A stretch of 22,758 nt of DNA, taken from positions 1-22,758 of the IMG/VR virus record IMGVR_UViG_3300028394_001927, one strand, 5' to 3'. The notes under the pieces are model-generated. The model saw only the letters and a program-made list of their open reading frames with translations. It ran no database searches and was not told the origin of the DNA. This DNA comes from a virus. A program made the position numbers and the translations under genes. Shown here piece by piece: positions 6,109 through 13,820 of this stretch (position 1 is its first letter; every line of letters starts with the position of its first letter).

Positions 6109-6924
6109 TTAGGTCTCGATCTGAATGCTCGTTATCAGGTATCCGCTGAAAACGGAGTCGTAGTCGTAAAACGCTGTGTGCTGGTAGTTTAGTGCCCACT
6201 CCAGCTTTGCGGTCATGTAAATCTGGTCAGTCTCGCAGACTCCAACCATTGCCAGCGCGTTGTTGTAGCCAGCATACTCTCCCTCGGTCAGAGAGAAATT
6301 TGTGCCTGCCCATCCTCCGCTTGTCGTCTTGCCATCGCTCCCTGTGTAGGTGCGCGTCTTTGTGATCTGCGTCCCGCCGCCTCCGAATATCCACGCGGTC
6401 ATGTTGTCGTTCTCCCAGCTCGCGATAAATTCCTGCGGTGATCTGCCCGGCTCGCTGGAGTTTTTGCAGAATTGGTTGAACTCTGCTGGAGAGGAGTTTG
6501 GGCGAAAGATTGGTCTGATGCGCTCGTTGCCAGTACCAGTACTCACTCCATCCTCAAATGTTTCCCATGGCACCAGGAACTCAACTGTCCTGTGATCGTT
6601 GCGAAGAGTCGTAGTCCTCGCCCCTGCGCTCTGGTTTTTGATGTAGAGGTTGAACCTGCACTGCCAGCAACAGCATCCTCTGTTTGCCACCCAAAACTTG
6701 TCGTAGTCACTCGGCGCGTCGTGCTTGATCTGGTATGCGGTTGGGTGTTCTCGCGTCCATCCGTAGTCGTTGGATTTCACATTATCCCCATTCCACACTT
6801 TTGTGTAGACCGTTCCGTTGACCGTGTCGGTAACGGTTGACGTGGCATAAAACTCCATCGCAATAGTCATCAGCGTCCACGGCTTTTTGCTGTCTTTCTC
6901 CGCTGTGCATCCCAGTAGGCTCAT
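6109..6924 (-). CDS. hypothetical tail-associated protein with Cys cluster
   Basis: 271 residues if started at 6924, chosen because it forms TAATG with the previous stop. The next residues SLLGCTAEKDSK resemble a lipobox with little signal peptide; an in-frame ATG twelve codons upstream would add a basic, hydrophobic leader and make a plausible lipoprotein signal, but would overlap the previous gene by 37 bases. A cluster of four cysteines (NRGCCCWQC, about residues 81-89) could bind a metal. The rest is aromatic, Asn/Gly/Thr-rich and beta-like, ending in YDSVFSGYLITSIQIET. Position between minor tail and fibre genes suggests a tail-tip protein. Family not recognised. Confidence 0.7.
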   Translation of the reverse strand: MSLLGCTAEKDSKKPWTLMTIAMEFYATSTVTDTVNGTVYTKVWNGDNVKSNDYGWTREHPTAYQIKHDAPSDYDKFWVANRGCCCWQCRFNLYIKNQSAGARTTTLRNDHRTVEFLVPWETFEDGVSTGTGNERIRPIFRPNSSPAEFNQFCKNSSEPGRSPQEFIASWENDNMTAWIFGGGGTQITKTRTYTGSDGKTTSGGWAGTNFSLTEGEYAGYNNALAMVGVCETDQIYMTAKLEWALNYQHTAFYDYDSVFSGYLITSIQIET

Positions 6925-8282
6925 TAGCTCAAGACATACAAATGCTCGTCGCCACCGCACAGCTCGTAGGTCTGTGAGCCGCGCACATTTTGCGGATCGA
7001 CGATGCCGACATAGGCCAGACCATTGGACAGACCAGGGGAGATGTTGGCGATCTTGACGTAGAGCGCACCAGTGGTGCTGGTCGGCGGGTTGATGCCACT
7101 GGTCACCGCGTAACTCACTCCAGTAATGGAGCCTGCGCTGTTTACATTGACCTGAAGGTAGACGACTCGGTCACCAGTCGTCACCGACAGCGTCGGCACT
7201 GGTATCGCATCGATGCGCGTCCCGCCGAGCGTCGGCACGCTGGCACCAGGGGCGGCCTCGGCGTTCTCGCCGAAGGTGCCGTTGTAGGCTGAGAATCTGG
7301 CAGTGGTGCCGGTGGTCACGTCGTAGATGTTCAGTGGCAACGGACCGCCGACGGTGGCGATCAATGCCTCGGGCTGAATGCTTAGGCAGTAGCCACGAGC
7401 GTCGAACGACATTGAGCGAGAGAATAGCTTGGTCGAGCCACCGCTGGTCGTAGCTCGCACCACACTCCCGCTGACTCCCAGACTCTGGTTGTTGCCGACA
7501 GCGGTCAGCGGTGGTCTGTCTCGGTGCCAGAGATCGATCCACGGACCGCTGACATAGCCAGCAGAGATCGCGTCACCGCTCCCGCCCCAAGGTCCAGTCG
7601 TGCCGTTTGGACCGCTGTAGCTGGACGCATACCGGCATGTGCCAAGCTCATACTGATACTGGTATGCGCCTGGACCAACTCCCAACGCCATCTCGGGCGC
7701 AATAGTCACCAGCACGCCACGTTTATCGAAGATTGGTGTGCGCTGGTAGTATTGATAAACGCCTCCACCAGACTGCGATACAAAGGTCCTAGTGCCACTC
7801 ACCGGCGTAATGGAGTAGTAGCCGTCCACCGCACGCACAAACGGCCCTACAACGCCATAGCACGGCGATTCTGAGACGGTAGCGGTGCGGATGACTCGCT
7901 CACGGTGCCAAGTGTCCAGCGCAGCCGACGCCTGAGAAAAGCCTGTGGGGATGTTGCCGTAGTTGGTCGGCACAATGGACGGCGAGTCGGTCACGCCTCC
8001 CCACGGTCCGTAAGTGCCTCCTCCACCTGTGGCTGTAGTCACCGACGCGCCGAAGTGACAGGACGCCAACACATAAGGGTTGCTGTAGTCGCCAGCCACA
8101 TACTTGTCGCCGAGTGCCTCAATGGCTGTTCCGCCACCTCCGCGCTTGACTCGGATGCCGAGCCCGGCGACTGGCGTGGACTCCTCCACATATCGCACCA
8201 GGGCATTCAGCTTTGTGGCTGTGACCTCGTCAGAGAAAGGACGCCCCCCCTCAAAGACTGGCAATATTTTGTCCTGTGCCAT
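6924..8282 (-). CDS. minor tail protein with internal duplication
   Basis: 452 residues. The N-terminus (LPVFEGGRPFSDEVTATKLNALVRYVEE) is a short module that resembles the starts of minor tail proteins in other phages, from memory. Residues about 92-200 and 230-307 are diverged copies: GPWGG, then TWHRER or LWHRDR, then a Val-Arg-Ala strand, then FDKRG or FDARG, ending in PEMAL or PEALI. The C-terminus is beta-rich and includes a repeated Thr/Ser linker. The stop overlaps the next start as TAATG. Likely part of the tail tip or a side fibre; no enzyme motif seen. Confidence 0.75.
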   Translation of the reverse strand: MAQDKILPVFEGGRPFSDEVTATKLNALVRYVEESTPVAGLGIRVKRGGGGTAIEALGDKYVAGDYSNPYVLASCHFGASVTTATGGGGTYGPWGGVTDSPSIVPTNYGNIPTGFSQASAALDTWHRERVIRTATVSESPCYGVVGPFVRAVDGYYSITPVSGTRTFVSQSGGGVYQYYQRTPIFDKRGVLVTIAPEMALGVGPGAYQYQYELGTCRYASSYSGPNGTTGPWGGSGDAISAGYVSGPWIDLWHRDRPPLTAVGNNQSLGVSGSVVRATTSGGSTKLFSRSMSFDARGYCLSIQPEALIATVGGPLPLNIYDVTTGTTARFSAYNGTFGENAEAAPGASVPTLGGTRIDAIPVPTLSVTTGDRVVYLQVNVNSAGSITGVSYAVTSGINPPTSTTGALYVKIANISPGLSNGLAYVGIVDPQNVRGSQTYELCGGDEHLYVLS

Positions 8283-8285
8283 CGC

Positions 8286-8654
8286 TTAGGCTTCGACGGC
8301 GCGGACAATAATGTTGGCGGCAGCGGTATTGGCTTTGGCGTGGATGGTTGCACCTTGGTTGTAGGCAATCATCAGTCCGCCGGGCGCACCGCTGACGGCG
8401 GCGAGTCGGATCTGGTAGGTCGTGCCGTTAAAGCCGATATCGACATAGTTCGTCGGGTCGATGTTCTGGAGCATGTAGACGCCGACGGTGCCGATGTCAC
8501 CGAAGCTGATCACCTCGTCTGTGGTCCCGATGTTCTGGATGAGATCGCAGTATTTCACGCCGGTAACGTCTTGCGTCACGTTGCATTGAGTCGAGAGTGC
8601 TGCGCTGGATTTTGCGTAGTTGAGCTGTGCGGAGAAGGAGAGTTCTGAGGCCAT
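8286..8654 (-). CDS. small beta-rich tail protein
   Basis: 122 residues, no recognised family. Predicted beta-rich, with VISFGDIGTVGVYMLQNIDPTNYVDIGF and YQIRLAAVSGAPGGLMIAYNQGATIHAKA resembling a jelly-roll or beta-sandwich seen in small tail-tip or head-fibre proteins. The leader contains CTCAACAACC before the ATG and only one G, like other structural genes here. Three bases separate its stop from the next start. Likely virion component. Confidence 0.7.
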   Translation of the reverse strand: MASELSFSAQLNYAKSSAALSTQCNVTQDVTGVKYCDLIQNIGTTDEVISFGDIGTVGVYMLQNIDPTNYVDIGFNGTTYQIRLAAVSGAPGGLMIAYNQGATIHAKANTAAANIIVRAVEA

Positions 8655-8666
8655 AGGTTGTTGAGT

Positions 8667-9506
8667 TTAAGCGTTTGGACCGGCGAGCGTTTTGTCGGCG
8701 TCGGTCAGCGTCTGTGGTGATGCTGGGTTGAGTGGTTTCGTGTAAATGTTTGGGTTCCAAAAAGCCGGTCCGCTCATCTGCCAGTCCTCGGTCACGCTGA
8801 TCACCGATGCCTGTTTCTTCCACGACATCGCGGTCTTGAGCCAGTTTCGGTTGGTCGATGGCTGGTTGGGGATAGTCGGCGCGGCGTATCCCACGTCCGA
8901 GTAATCGCTAGGAATGGTGCCTTGGATGTAGGTCACCCGGTAACTTCCGCCGTAGTTAAGGTAGGAGTCAAATCCACGCCGCTTTAGCTTGTAGAGCAGT
9001 CGTCCTGCCTGCGTGGACTTGCTGGGCGCAGGTGGGCCGATAAGCGCGGGATCGACCGCCGGTGCAAAGGTCGAGAGCGCAGAGTACTCAATGTTGTTTT
9101 CGATAGCGTTGTTGATCGCGGCCAACTCGTTGGGCACGACTGCCGGTGACTCTGGCGGGTAGGAGAATTTCGGATGCGTCTCGATGGGCTCGCTCGATGT
9201 GGTGGCGTTGAACTCATACTGCGCCATGCCTTTAGGGTTGCTGATTCCCACGCCTTTGTAGATCGCTTTGACCGTCATGATGTCTCCGGCCTCACGGTTG
9301 GCTGAGCACTCGTAGAGCGACAGGGCGGAGATGGTCGGGTGCTTGGCACCGAGTGCAGGCATGGACGACAGACCGAAGCCGATGGCACTGGTCTTGTAAG
9401 TGACAGTGGCGGTGGCGGTGCCGTCGTTGCTGATGGCGATGTCGTAGCCGTCAGGCTGGGTGATCTTGGCAGCTAATGTTGCACTGCCGATGGTTGATGT
9501 GCTCAT
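8667..9506 (-). CDS. minor/distal tail protein, unrecognised family
   Basis: 279 residues directly after the tape measure gene (TAAATG junction), the place of distal tail or tail-tip proteins. N-terminal half is beta-rich with Thr/Ser/Ala strands (GYDIAISNDGTATATVTYKT), followed by a Pro-rich linker (FSYPPESPAVVPNE) and an aromatic C-terminal part with several Trp (NRNWLKTAMSWKKQ, VTEDWQMSGPAFWNPN). No signal peptide or catalytic motif is visible. A structural role at the tail tip is likely from position only. Confidence 0.72.
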   Translation of the reverse strand: MSTSTIGSATLAAKITQPDGYDIAISNDGTATATVTYKTSAIGFGLSSMPALGAKHPTISALSLYECSANREAGDIMTVKAIYKGVGISNPKGMAQYEFNATTSSEPIETHPKFSYPPESPAVVPNELAAINNAIENNIEYSALSTFAPAVDPALIGPPAPSKSTQAGRLLYKLKRRGFDSYLNYGGSYRVTYIQGTIPSDYSDVGYAAPTIPNQPSTNRNWLKTAMSWKKQASVISVTEDWQMSGPAFWNPNIYTKPLNPASPQTLTDADKTLAGPNA

Positions 9507-11096
9507 TTAGTCGGCCAGTTTGAGGTATTGGTTTTTGGGCAAGGTGTTCACAGCGATCTCTTTCTGGACTTCTAGCTGGAGGTTGGCGGCCCGGTTCATT
9601 TTCTGCATCTCCTTTGCCTCCGCGCTGAGCGTGTTTTGAATATAGCCACCGCCACCGCCGATCTTTGCCATAGAGCTGGAGATGGTCGAGTAGCCACCTG
9701 ACGACTCTAGTGCCGAGTAGTTGAGCGGCGTCGGCTTGGAGTCGCCAGCAAGCACCTTGGCAAACATCGCCTTACCTTCTGCATCGGCTTGACCTTCCAG
9801 CACCTTGCTTTTTGCTCTCAACGACTCAACGCCTTCATTGCCAGTAATTACGCTGATTGCTTTTGCAAAGTCTTCGCCAGCCTTGCCAAATGCGGCTCCT
9901 CCTTTGGCAATTTGCTCCCCGCCTGCGGCAATGTCTTTCAGCCCACCGCCTGCCTGGATGCTTGGAACATAGGATGCCGATGCAACTCTTTGCTCATACG
10001 TCATGTCTGTTTCACCTTCACCACCTCTTGCGTAAGTGTAGCGACTTCTGGCGGCATAGTAACGAGCCCTATCAGGCGCAACTTCTTTATCAATTTGCTC
10101 TGTAGTGAACCCCTTTTTCTTCAGTAAAGGAATCAAAGCCTCAAGCTCAACTTGAATCTTGTTCATCTCTGCCAATGATGTATTGGCCGTGGTGTTTTGC
10201 TCCGTTCCATGAATTTGACTCATGGAGAACTGCTTTCTTGCCCACACGTGCTGAGTTGTGCCCTCAGTCAACAAATTTGCCGCAGCTTGAGCCCCTTGGA
10301 CAATGTAGCCCTTCAGAATCTTGCCTAACCCAATGAAGATGTCCTGCGCCCCGGCAAACATGTCGACCGCTTTGGGCCCACCAAAGACATCTTTCATGCT
10401 CTTGAATTTCTCAGCCAGATAATTCCACGAGTCGTTGAAGGCCAGCTTCATGCGGATCGCCAGAATCTGAAAGATCGTGCCGTTCTGGATGCCGCCAACA
10501 AGGATCTCGACGCCACTACGGATCGCCGAGCCGAACCTTTTGCCGAAGTCGCTGAGTTGGATAGTGTTGTTGAGCAGGATAATGGCGGCGCGGAGTGGAT
10601 CGACGAACTCCGCTGTCATACTCATGAAGAAGGTTTTTACCTTGCTGGAGATGCTCTGAATCGTATTCCACACCAGCATCAGTTGCTGACTCGACTTGGT
10701 CAGCGCGTCGGCCTGTCCGCCGTAGTCTTTGCTGGCTTGAGCCAGAGCACTACCGGCACCGCCAGCGTTCAGAAATAGCGACGAAAACGGCTTGCCACTA
10801 GCTACCAGCTTATCGATGGCTCCCTGCGCCTCTCCGGCTGCCAGTCCGCTGTTCTCCAACGCTTTCTGCATGAGGAACATCTTGCCCGGATCGATGTGGC
10901 CCATGCGTGCAGATACTCGCCCGATTTCATTGCCGAAGTTGACCGCCTCCTTCACTCCCTCGATGAAGAAATCCGCCACCTTGTAGCTGGCAAAGGCTGC
11001 GCCCAACGCCACAAGTGCGCCTGTTGCCGCCTTGATCGCGGTGTTGAATCCGCTGGCGTCTAGGTCGAGAAATCCGACTGCCTTAGCTCCGGCCAT
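9507..11096 (-). CDS. tape measure protein
   Basis: 529 residues, rich in Ala, Gly, Lys and long helices, directly after the chaperone region. Sets tail length and is ejected with the DNA. An N-terminal hydrophobic segment (ALVALGAAFASYKVADFFIEGV, about 26-47) and others in the middle (FVDPLRAAIILLNNTI, FGSAIRSGVEILVGGI) could insert in the host membrane. Gly-rich stretches (AGGGLKDIAAGGEQIAKGGAAFG) lie in the C-terminal third. At the usual about 0.15 nm per residue the tail would be near 80 nm, short for a siphophage. The leader is G-free for about 17 bases (CCACTCTCTAATTT before ATG). TAA abuts the next ATG (TAAATG). Confidence 0.85.
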   Translation of the reverse strand: MAGAKAVGFLDLDASGFNTAIKAATGALVALGAAFASYKVADFFIEGVKEAVNFGNEIGRVSARMGHIDPGKMFLMQKALENSGLAAGEAQGAIDKLVASGKPFSSLFLNAGGAGSALAQASKDYGGQADALTKSSQQLMLVWNTIQSISSKVKTFFMSMTAEFVDPLRAAIILLNNTIQLSDFGKRFGSAIRSGVEILVGGIQNGTIFQILAIRMKLAFNDSWNYLAEKFKSMKDVFGGPKAVDMFAGAQDIFIGLGKILKGYIVQGAQAAANLLTEGTTQHVWARKQFSMSQIHGTEQNTTANTSLAEMNKIQVELEALIPLLKKKGFTTEQIDKEVAPDRARYYAARSRYTYARGGEGETDMTYEQRVASASYVPSIQAGGGLKDIAAGGEQIAKGGAAFGKAGEDFAKAISVITGNEGVESLRAKSKVLEGQADAEGKAMFAKVLAGDSKPTPLNYSALESSGGYSTISSSMAKIGGGGGYIQNTLSAEAKEMQKMNRAANLQLEVQKEIAVNTLPKNQYLKLAD

Positions 11097-11111
11097 AAAT
11101 TAGAGAGTGGT

Positions 11112-11567
11112 TCATGCGTTAAATTCCTTGGCGATTTCGTCCATCATCCTCTGCATCTTGGCAGCAAACTCACCGCGCAACTGATCGGCGGCGATGACTG
11201 ATGGAGAGTATTTTGCGTCCTGTGACTGAGCGTAGCCGATGCTGTCCTGAATCCACAGGCGGATGTGGTTCTTGGGCGCATCAAATTTCCAGAACCGCCA
11301 GCCTCGAGCAAACAGTCCGATAGCCTTGATGCGTCGGGCCAGCTCCTGAGCGGCGGTCTTGGCTTTGCCCCTGCGCTTGATGCGGTTGCCTAGCACCTGA
11401 GCCTCGGCGGTGATGATGGCTGGCGTTGGCATGTGCTCCCGAGCCACTCGGCGCGTGCGATTCACGAAGAATCGTCCGTGCTTTTTCATCATGATCTTGC
11501 CCTTTTTCTTTTGGAGTTTTTCCATCTTCTCCAGAGCTCGATTGATTGCGCTGCCGTCAAATCTCAT
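11112..11567 (-). CDS. hypothetical basic tail protein
   Basis: 151 residues with a very basic N-terminal half (MEKLQKKKGKIMMKKHGRFF, then NRTRRVAREHM and NRIKRRGKAKTAAQ). The C-terminal part is helical (FAAKMQRMMDEIAKEF). It starts within the stop of the GT-like extension (ATGA) and ends 15 bases before the tape measure start. A minor tail or tape-measure-associated role fits the place, and HK97 gp10-like proteins share the basic helical start, but similarity is too weak to claim. Confidence 0.65.
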   Translation of the reverse strand: MRFDGSAINRALEKMEKLQKKKGKIMMKKHGRFFVNRTRRVAREHMPTPAIITAEAQVLGNRIKRRGKAKTAAQELARRIKAIGLFARGWRFWKFDAPKNHIRLWIQDSIGYAQSQDAKYSPSVIAADQLRGEFAAKMQRMMDEIAKEFNA

Positions 11568-12159
11568 AGGTTGTGGAACTCAGGTGGAAAGAATCGGTCG
11601 TCAGTGTGGGCAGGTTTTGTTGCCATATTGTGCATCCGCATTAGGGAATGACAATAGGCGTTGCCACGAGCCACCGGCAACTCCCACAGGATGAAGTGTT
11701 CCGACCATCGAAAGTACCGTGCAATCATCGCAACGTAAGCCGCGCACGGTGACGGCTCGATTAGTTTGGGTCGCTCTCAAAGTCGCCTCCAGTTTCCTTC
11801 ATTGGGTCGGTGTTTGGCACGGCTCGACCACTCTCGCTGTGCGTCAGGATCGATGCGATCAAGGCGGCGGCCTCGTCGGCGTCGTGAATGGTGTACTTGA
11901 CCTGGTTGATCCAGGCGAAGACTGCCGAGTCGAATGTCTCGGGCTTGCGTCGGGCGCGGATCAACTCGCGCTCTGGGCACAGGCATCCGTAGATGAATGT
12001 CGGCAGGTCGATGAACTCCGGATCTGATAGGTTGACCAGTCCCAAGATGCACGCCCGACGAGCGTAGCTAAGTGGCTGGATGGTAATGCCCTTAAACTCA
12101 AATTCCCGAAGGTATTCTTCGTCAAGGTCGAGTGCGGATGTGGATAGTGGTTTGGTCAT
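11564..12159 (-). CDS. tail assembly chaperone, -1 frameshift form (GT-like)
   Basis: Predicted 198-residue fusion: 132 residues in frame 0, then a -1 slip at CCCAAAC (11770-11764) and 66 more residues read from CTA (11764-11762) to a TGA at 11566-11564. The extension is aromatic and Trp-rich (IARYFRWSEHFILWELPVARG) and has no start codon near its beginning, so it can only be made in full by frameshifting. Its stop overlaps the next gene's ATG as ATGA. In lambda, the GT form bridges the tape measure and tube protein and is made in a small, fixed share of translations. The slip heptamer fits the X-XXY-YYZ rule with zero-frame codons CCA and AAC. Confidence 0.82.
11761..12159 (-). CDS. tail assembly chaperone, short form (G-like)
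   Basis: 132 residues, acidic, mainly helical. It lies just ahead of the tape measure region, where siphophages encode the G chaperone that coats the tape measure during tail assembly. The start (EEYLREFEFKGITIQPLSYARRACILGLVN) looks like the compact fold of these proteins. The last sense codons GAC-CCA-AAC form a CCCAAAC slippery heptamer immediately before the TAA stop, and an open -1 frame continues for 66 codons, so this is the unshifted product of a G/GT pair. Its start overlaps the preceding stop as ATGA. Function comes from position plus the frameshift signal, a hallmark of this gene class. Confidence 0.8.
   Translation of the reverse strand: MTKPLSTSALDLDEEYLREFEFKGITIQPLSYARRACILGLVNLSDPEFIDLPTFIYGCLCPERELIRARRKPETFDSAVFAWINQVKYTIHDADEAAALIASILTHSESGRAVPNTDPMKETGGDFESDPN
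11764..11770 (-). promoter_or_regulatory. programmed -1 ribosomal frameshift site
   Basis: CCCAAAC on the minus strand, in the phase C-CCA-AAC, directly followed by the zero-frame stop TAA. Slipping back one base pairs the two tRNAs with CCC and AAA and avoids the stop. The adjacent stop may help the ribosome pause. I see no obvious long stem just downstream. Confidence 0.82.
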
Positions 12160-12569
12160 AGCATGGCTTTCATTCTGGACTTAAGTCGGTTGCTGGCTTT
12201 TTCACCGATTAAGATCGTCTTCTCTCCGTGCTGAATCACTCGCAACGGCTTTACGTTTTTGCGAATCCAGCCGAGGAGCACCTCGCGGTTTTCCAGCACG
12301 CCCTTCATCCAATAGAGCGGATGCTCAGTCGGAAGGCTGAATGACTCCCAGTCTCGGGCCTTTGCGTATGCTGTGACGGCCTCCTGCGCCTTCTCTTGCA
12401 GTCCATCGTCAGTCACATCGAACCAAAAGGAAAACGCCTCGCGTCGGTTGCCGGTGTTGTCCGTCGAGACGATGCAGGTGATCGGCTCGGCTTTGCGAAT
12501 GGGAATGCCTAGAGCGAGCAGGATCGCCGCCAGCTTAATGTCGGTGACAAAGATGTGCTTTTCTTGCAT
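12156..12569 (-). CDS. hypothetical tail-region protein
   Basis: 137 residues, soluble, mixed alpha/beta, with a basic C-terminus (LIGEKASNRLKSRMKAML). I do not recognise a family. It opens with a helix containing LAAILLALGIPIRKAEPI and contains FSFWFDVTDDGLQEKAQEAVTAYAKARDW. It sits between the tube gene and the frameshifted chaperone gene and overlaps the latter by ATGA, so it is probably made along with tail assembly proteins. An accessory chaperone is possible, but nothing in the sequence proves it. Confidence 0.65.
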   Translation of the reverse strand: MQEKHIFVTDIKLAAILLALGIPIRKAEPITCIVSTDNTGNRREAFSFWFDVTDDGLQEKAQEAVTAYAKARDWESFSLPTEHPLYWMKGVLENREVLLGWIRKNVKPLRVIQHGEKTILIGEKASNRLKSRMKAML

Positions 12570-12592
12570 GGGGATAAGTCATAAGTGGTTGA

Positions 12593-12961
12593 TTACGAGG
12601 TAATCAGCGGATACTGAGTGGCATTGATGGATATCTTTTTGAACTCGGTGTTGCCCTTGCTAACATCGACGTCATCAACGACGATCAGCCCTTGAGTGAC
12701 TCCGTTGCTGGTCGCGGTATTGGCTAGGGTCAGAGCCACGCCAGGCGCGGCAGCTCCGAGTCCGCTGGAGCCAGTCAGCACGCCAGCTACGGAGAATGTC
12801 TGGGTTGCGTTATAGAAGGCCACAGCGACAAATTCGCCAGACTCGTTACGGACCTGATTTTTTTCTCGCGTGGTTTTTGCGCTGACGCTTTGCGCGATGA
12901 TTCCGCTTTCGGTAGACAGTCCCCAGATGACTCCGGCAGATCCAATAGTTGTTACGGGCAT
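12593..12961 (-). CDS. probable tail tube protein
   Basis: 122 residues, beta-rich, Gly/Ala/Thr/Val composition. Position between the terminator-like gene and the chaperone pair is that of the major tail protein. The SVSAKTTREKNQVRNESGEFVAVAFYNATQTFSVAGVL segment suggests the extended loop and beta-hairpin shared by tube-forming proteins. It is short for a siphophage tube protein (often 150-250 residues), so it would be a minimal version without an added Ig domain. The G-poor leader (12962-13000) resembles those before capsid and fibre genes, in keeping with high expression. No sequence motif makes this certain. Confidence 0.6.
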   Translation of the reverse strand: MPVTTIGSAGVIWGLSTESGIIAQSVSAKTTREKNQVRNESGEFVAVAFYNATQTFSVAGVLTGSSGLGAAAPGVALTLANTATSNGVTQGLIVVDDVDVSKGNTEFKKISINATQYPLITS

Positions 12962-13025
12962 AATTTTAGAAGGTTAGGTAGTTGCTGATAAGGTGATGGA
13001 TAAGGCAAACAATGCAAGAGGGTTG

Positions 13026-13463
13026 CTAGCCGTCCGACGGCATACAATGCAGAGTAAACTCCACCTCGTAGCAGTAGGCTTTGTGCTCGCCATCGATGAC
13101 CATCGATCCGGTCGAAGGCTCAAAGCCGTGGCAGTGGAATCCAGAGACAGTTGAGAGCGTCACCGCCGGAGTGGCATAGGCGAAATTGTTGATGGCGTTG
13201 ACCACGTCGGTGCGCTGGTTGGTCGAGGTCTCTTTGACGTGAGAGCGAAAGATCAGGCGCACCGGCACTTTAAAGATGCCAATGCCTGGACCGATCACCT
13301 CCTCGTAAGACTCCGCATGCACAATGATGTAGGGCATCGGCTCTTTGATCACGTCCTCGTCGGAAATGTAGATCTGGTTTTTGCAAACTGTGCCAGCAAC
13401 GGCGGTCAAGAGCTTGGTGTAGATCGCGTTCTCGGCGGCCACTAAGACAGAGTTCGTGATCAT
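13026..13463 (-). CDS. tail terminator-like protein
   Basis: 145 residues, alpha/beta layout: an N-terminal helix (ITNSVLVAAENAIYTKLLTAVAG), a strand with MPYIIVHAESYEEVIG, a strand FKVPVRLIFRSHV, a central helix (NQRTDVVNAINNFAYA) and C-terminal strands ending in YEVEFTLHC. This is the arrangement of gpU/gp17-type tail terminators, which cap the tube and bind the neck. It lies just before the tail tube gene, the usual place. The previous gene stops three bases upstream and its last codons provide a GGGAG that could act as ribosome-binding site. Assignment from order and fold pattern. Confidence 0.62.
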   Translation of the reverse strand: MITNSVLVAAENAIYTKLLTAVAGTVCKNQIYISDEDVIKEPMPYIIVHAESYEEVIGPGIGIFKVPVRLIFRSHVKETSTNQRTDVVNAINNFAYATPAVTLSTVSGFHCHGFEPSTGSMVIDGEHKAYCYEVEFTLHCMPSDG

Positions 13464-13466
13464 AAA

Positions 13467-13820
13467 TTAGGCTCCCTTCACTCGAACGATTAGTTCGTTG
13501 CCGTCCGCACTGGTCGTCGTCGAAATGACCAGTTTTTTGCGGTTGATCGGCGTGCCGTTTGGTCCGTTGGGATCGACGTCTTGAATGTAGATCGTTGCGC
13601 CTGGCTCAATCGATGGTAGGTCAGAAATCAGAAAGTGGACACCTTGCCCCATGTTGATCATGGGTCCACCAAAGTCGTCCTGCTCGTCTTCCTGACTGTC
13701 TTCCAGAAGCACCGTGTAGGTGGTCGTAATGCCGTTTTCGATGATGATCGCGGTGCGCTGGATATCGTAGGCAAAGACGCCTGCCAGATCCACTTTCATC
13801 GCGTCGGTTAAAGCACTCAT
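13467..13820 (-). CDS. head-tail joining / neck protein
   Basis: 117-residue protein coupled by ATGA to the glycosyltransferase. Predicted beta-rich with an acidic loop (LLEDSQEDEQDDFGGP, about residues 38-53) and a conserved-looking GATIYIQDVDPNGPNG turn. Size and place, between the head genes and the terminator-like protein, fit a head-tail attachment protein such as lambda gpFII or a stopper of the SPP1 gp16 kind. The N-terminal MSALTDAMKVDLAGVF helix fits those families, where the helix docks on the connector ring. No decisive motif, so the role is inferred from order. Confidence 0.6.
   Translation of the reverse strand: MSALTDAMKVDLAGVFAYDIQRTAIIIENGITTTYTVLLEDSQEDEQDDFGGPMINMGQGVHFLISDLPSIEPGATIYIQDVDPNGPNGTPINRKKLVISTTTSADGNELIVRVKGA

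Noticed and set aside
7905-8648. Long plus-strand open frame of 247 codons
   Set aside because: It lies wholly opposite two coupled minus-strand tail genes, has no plausible leader and an implausible composition; it is an antisense shadow.
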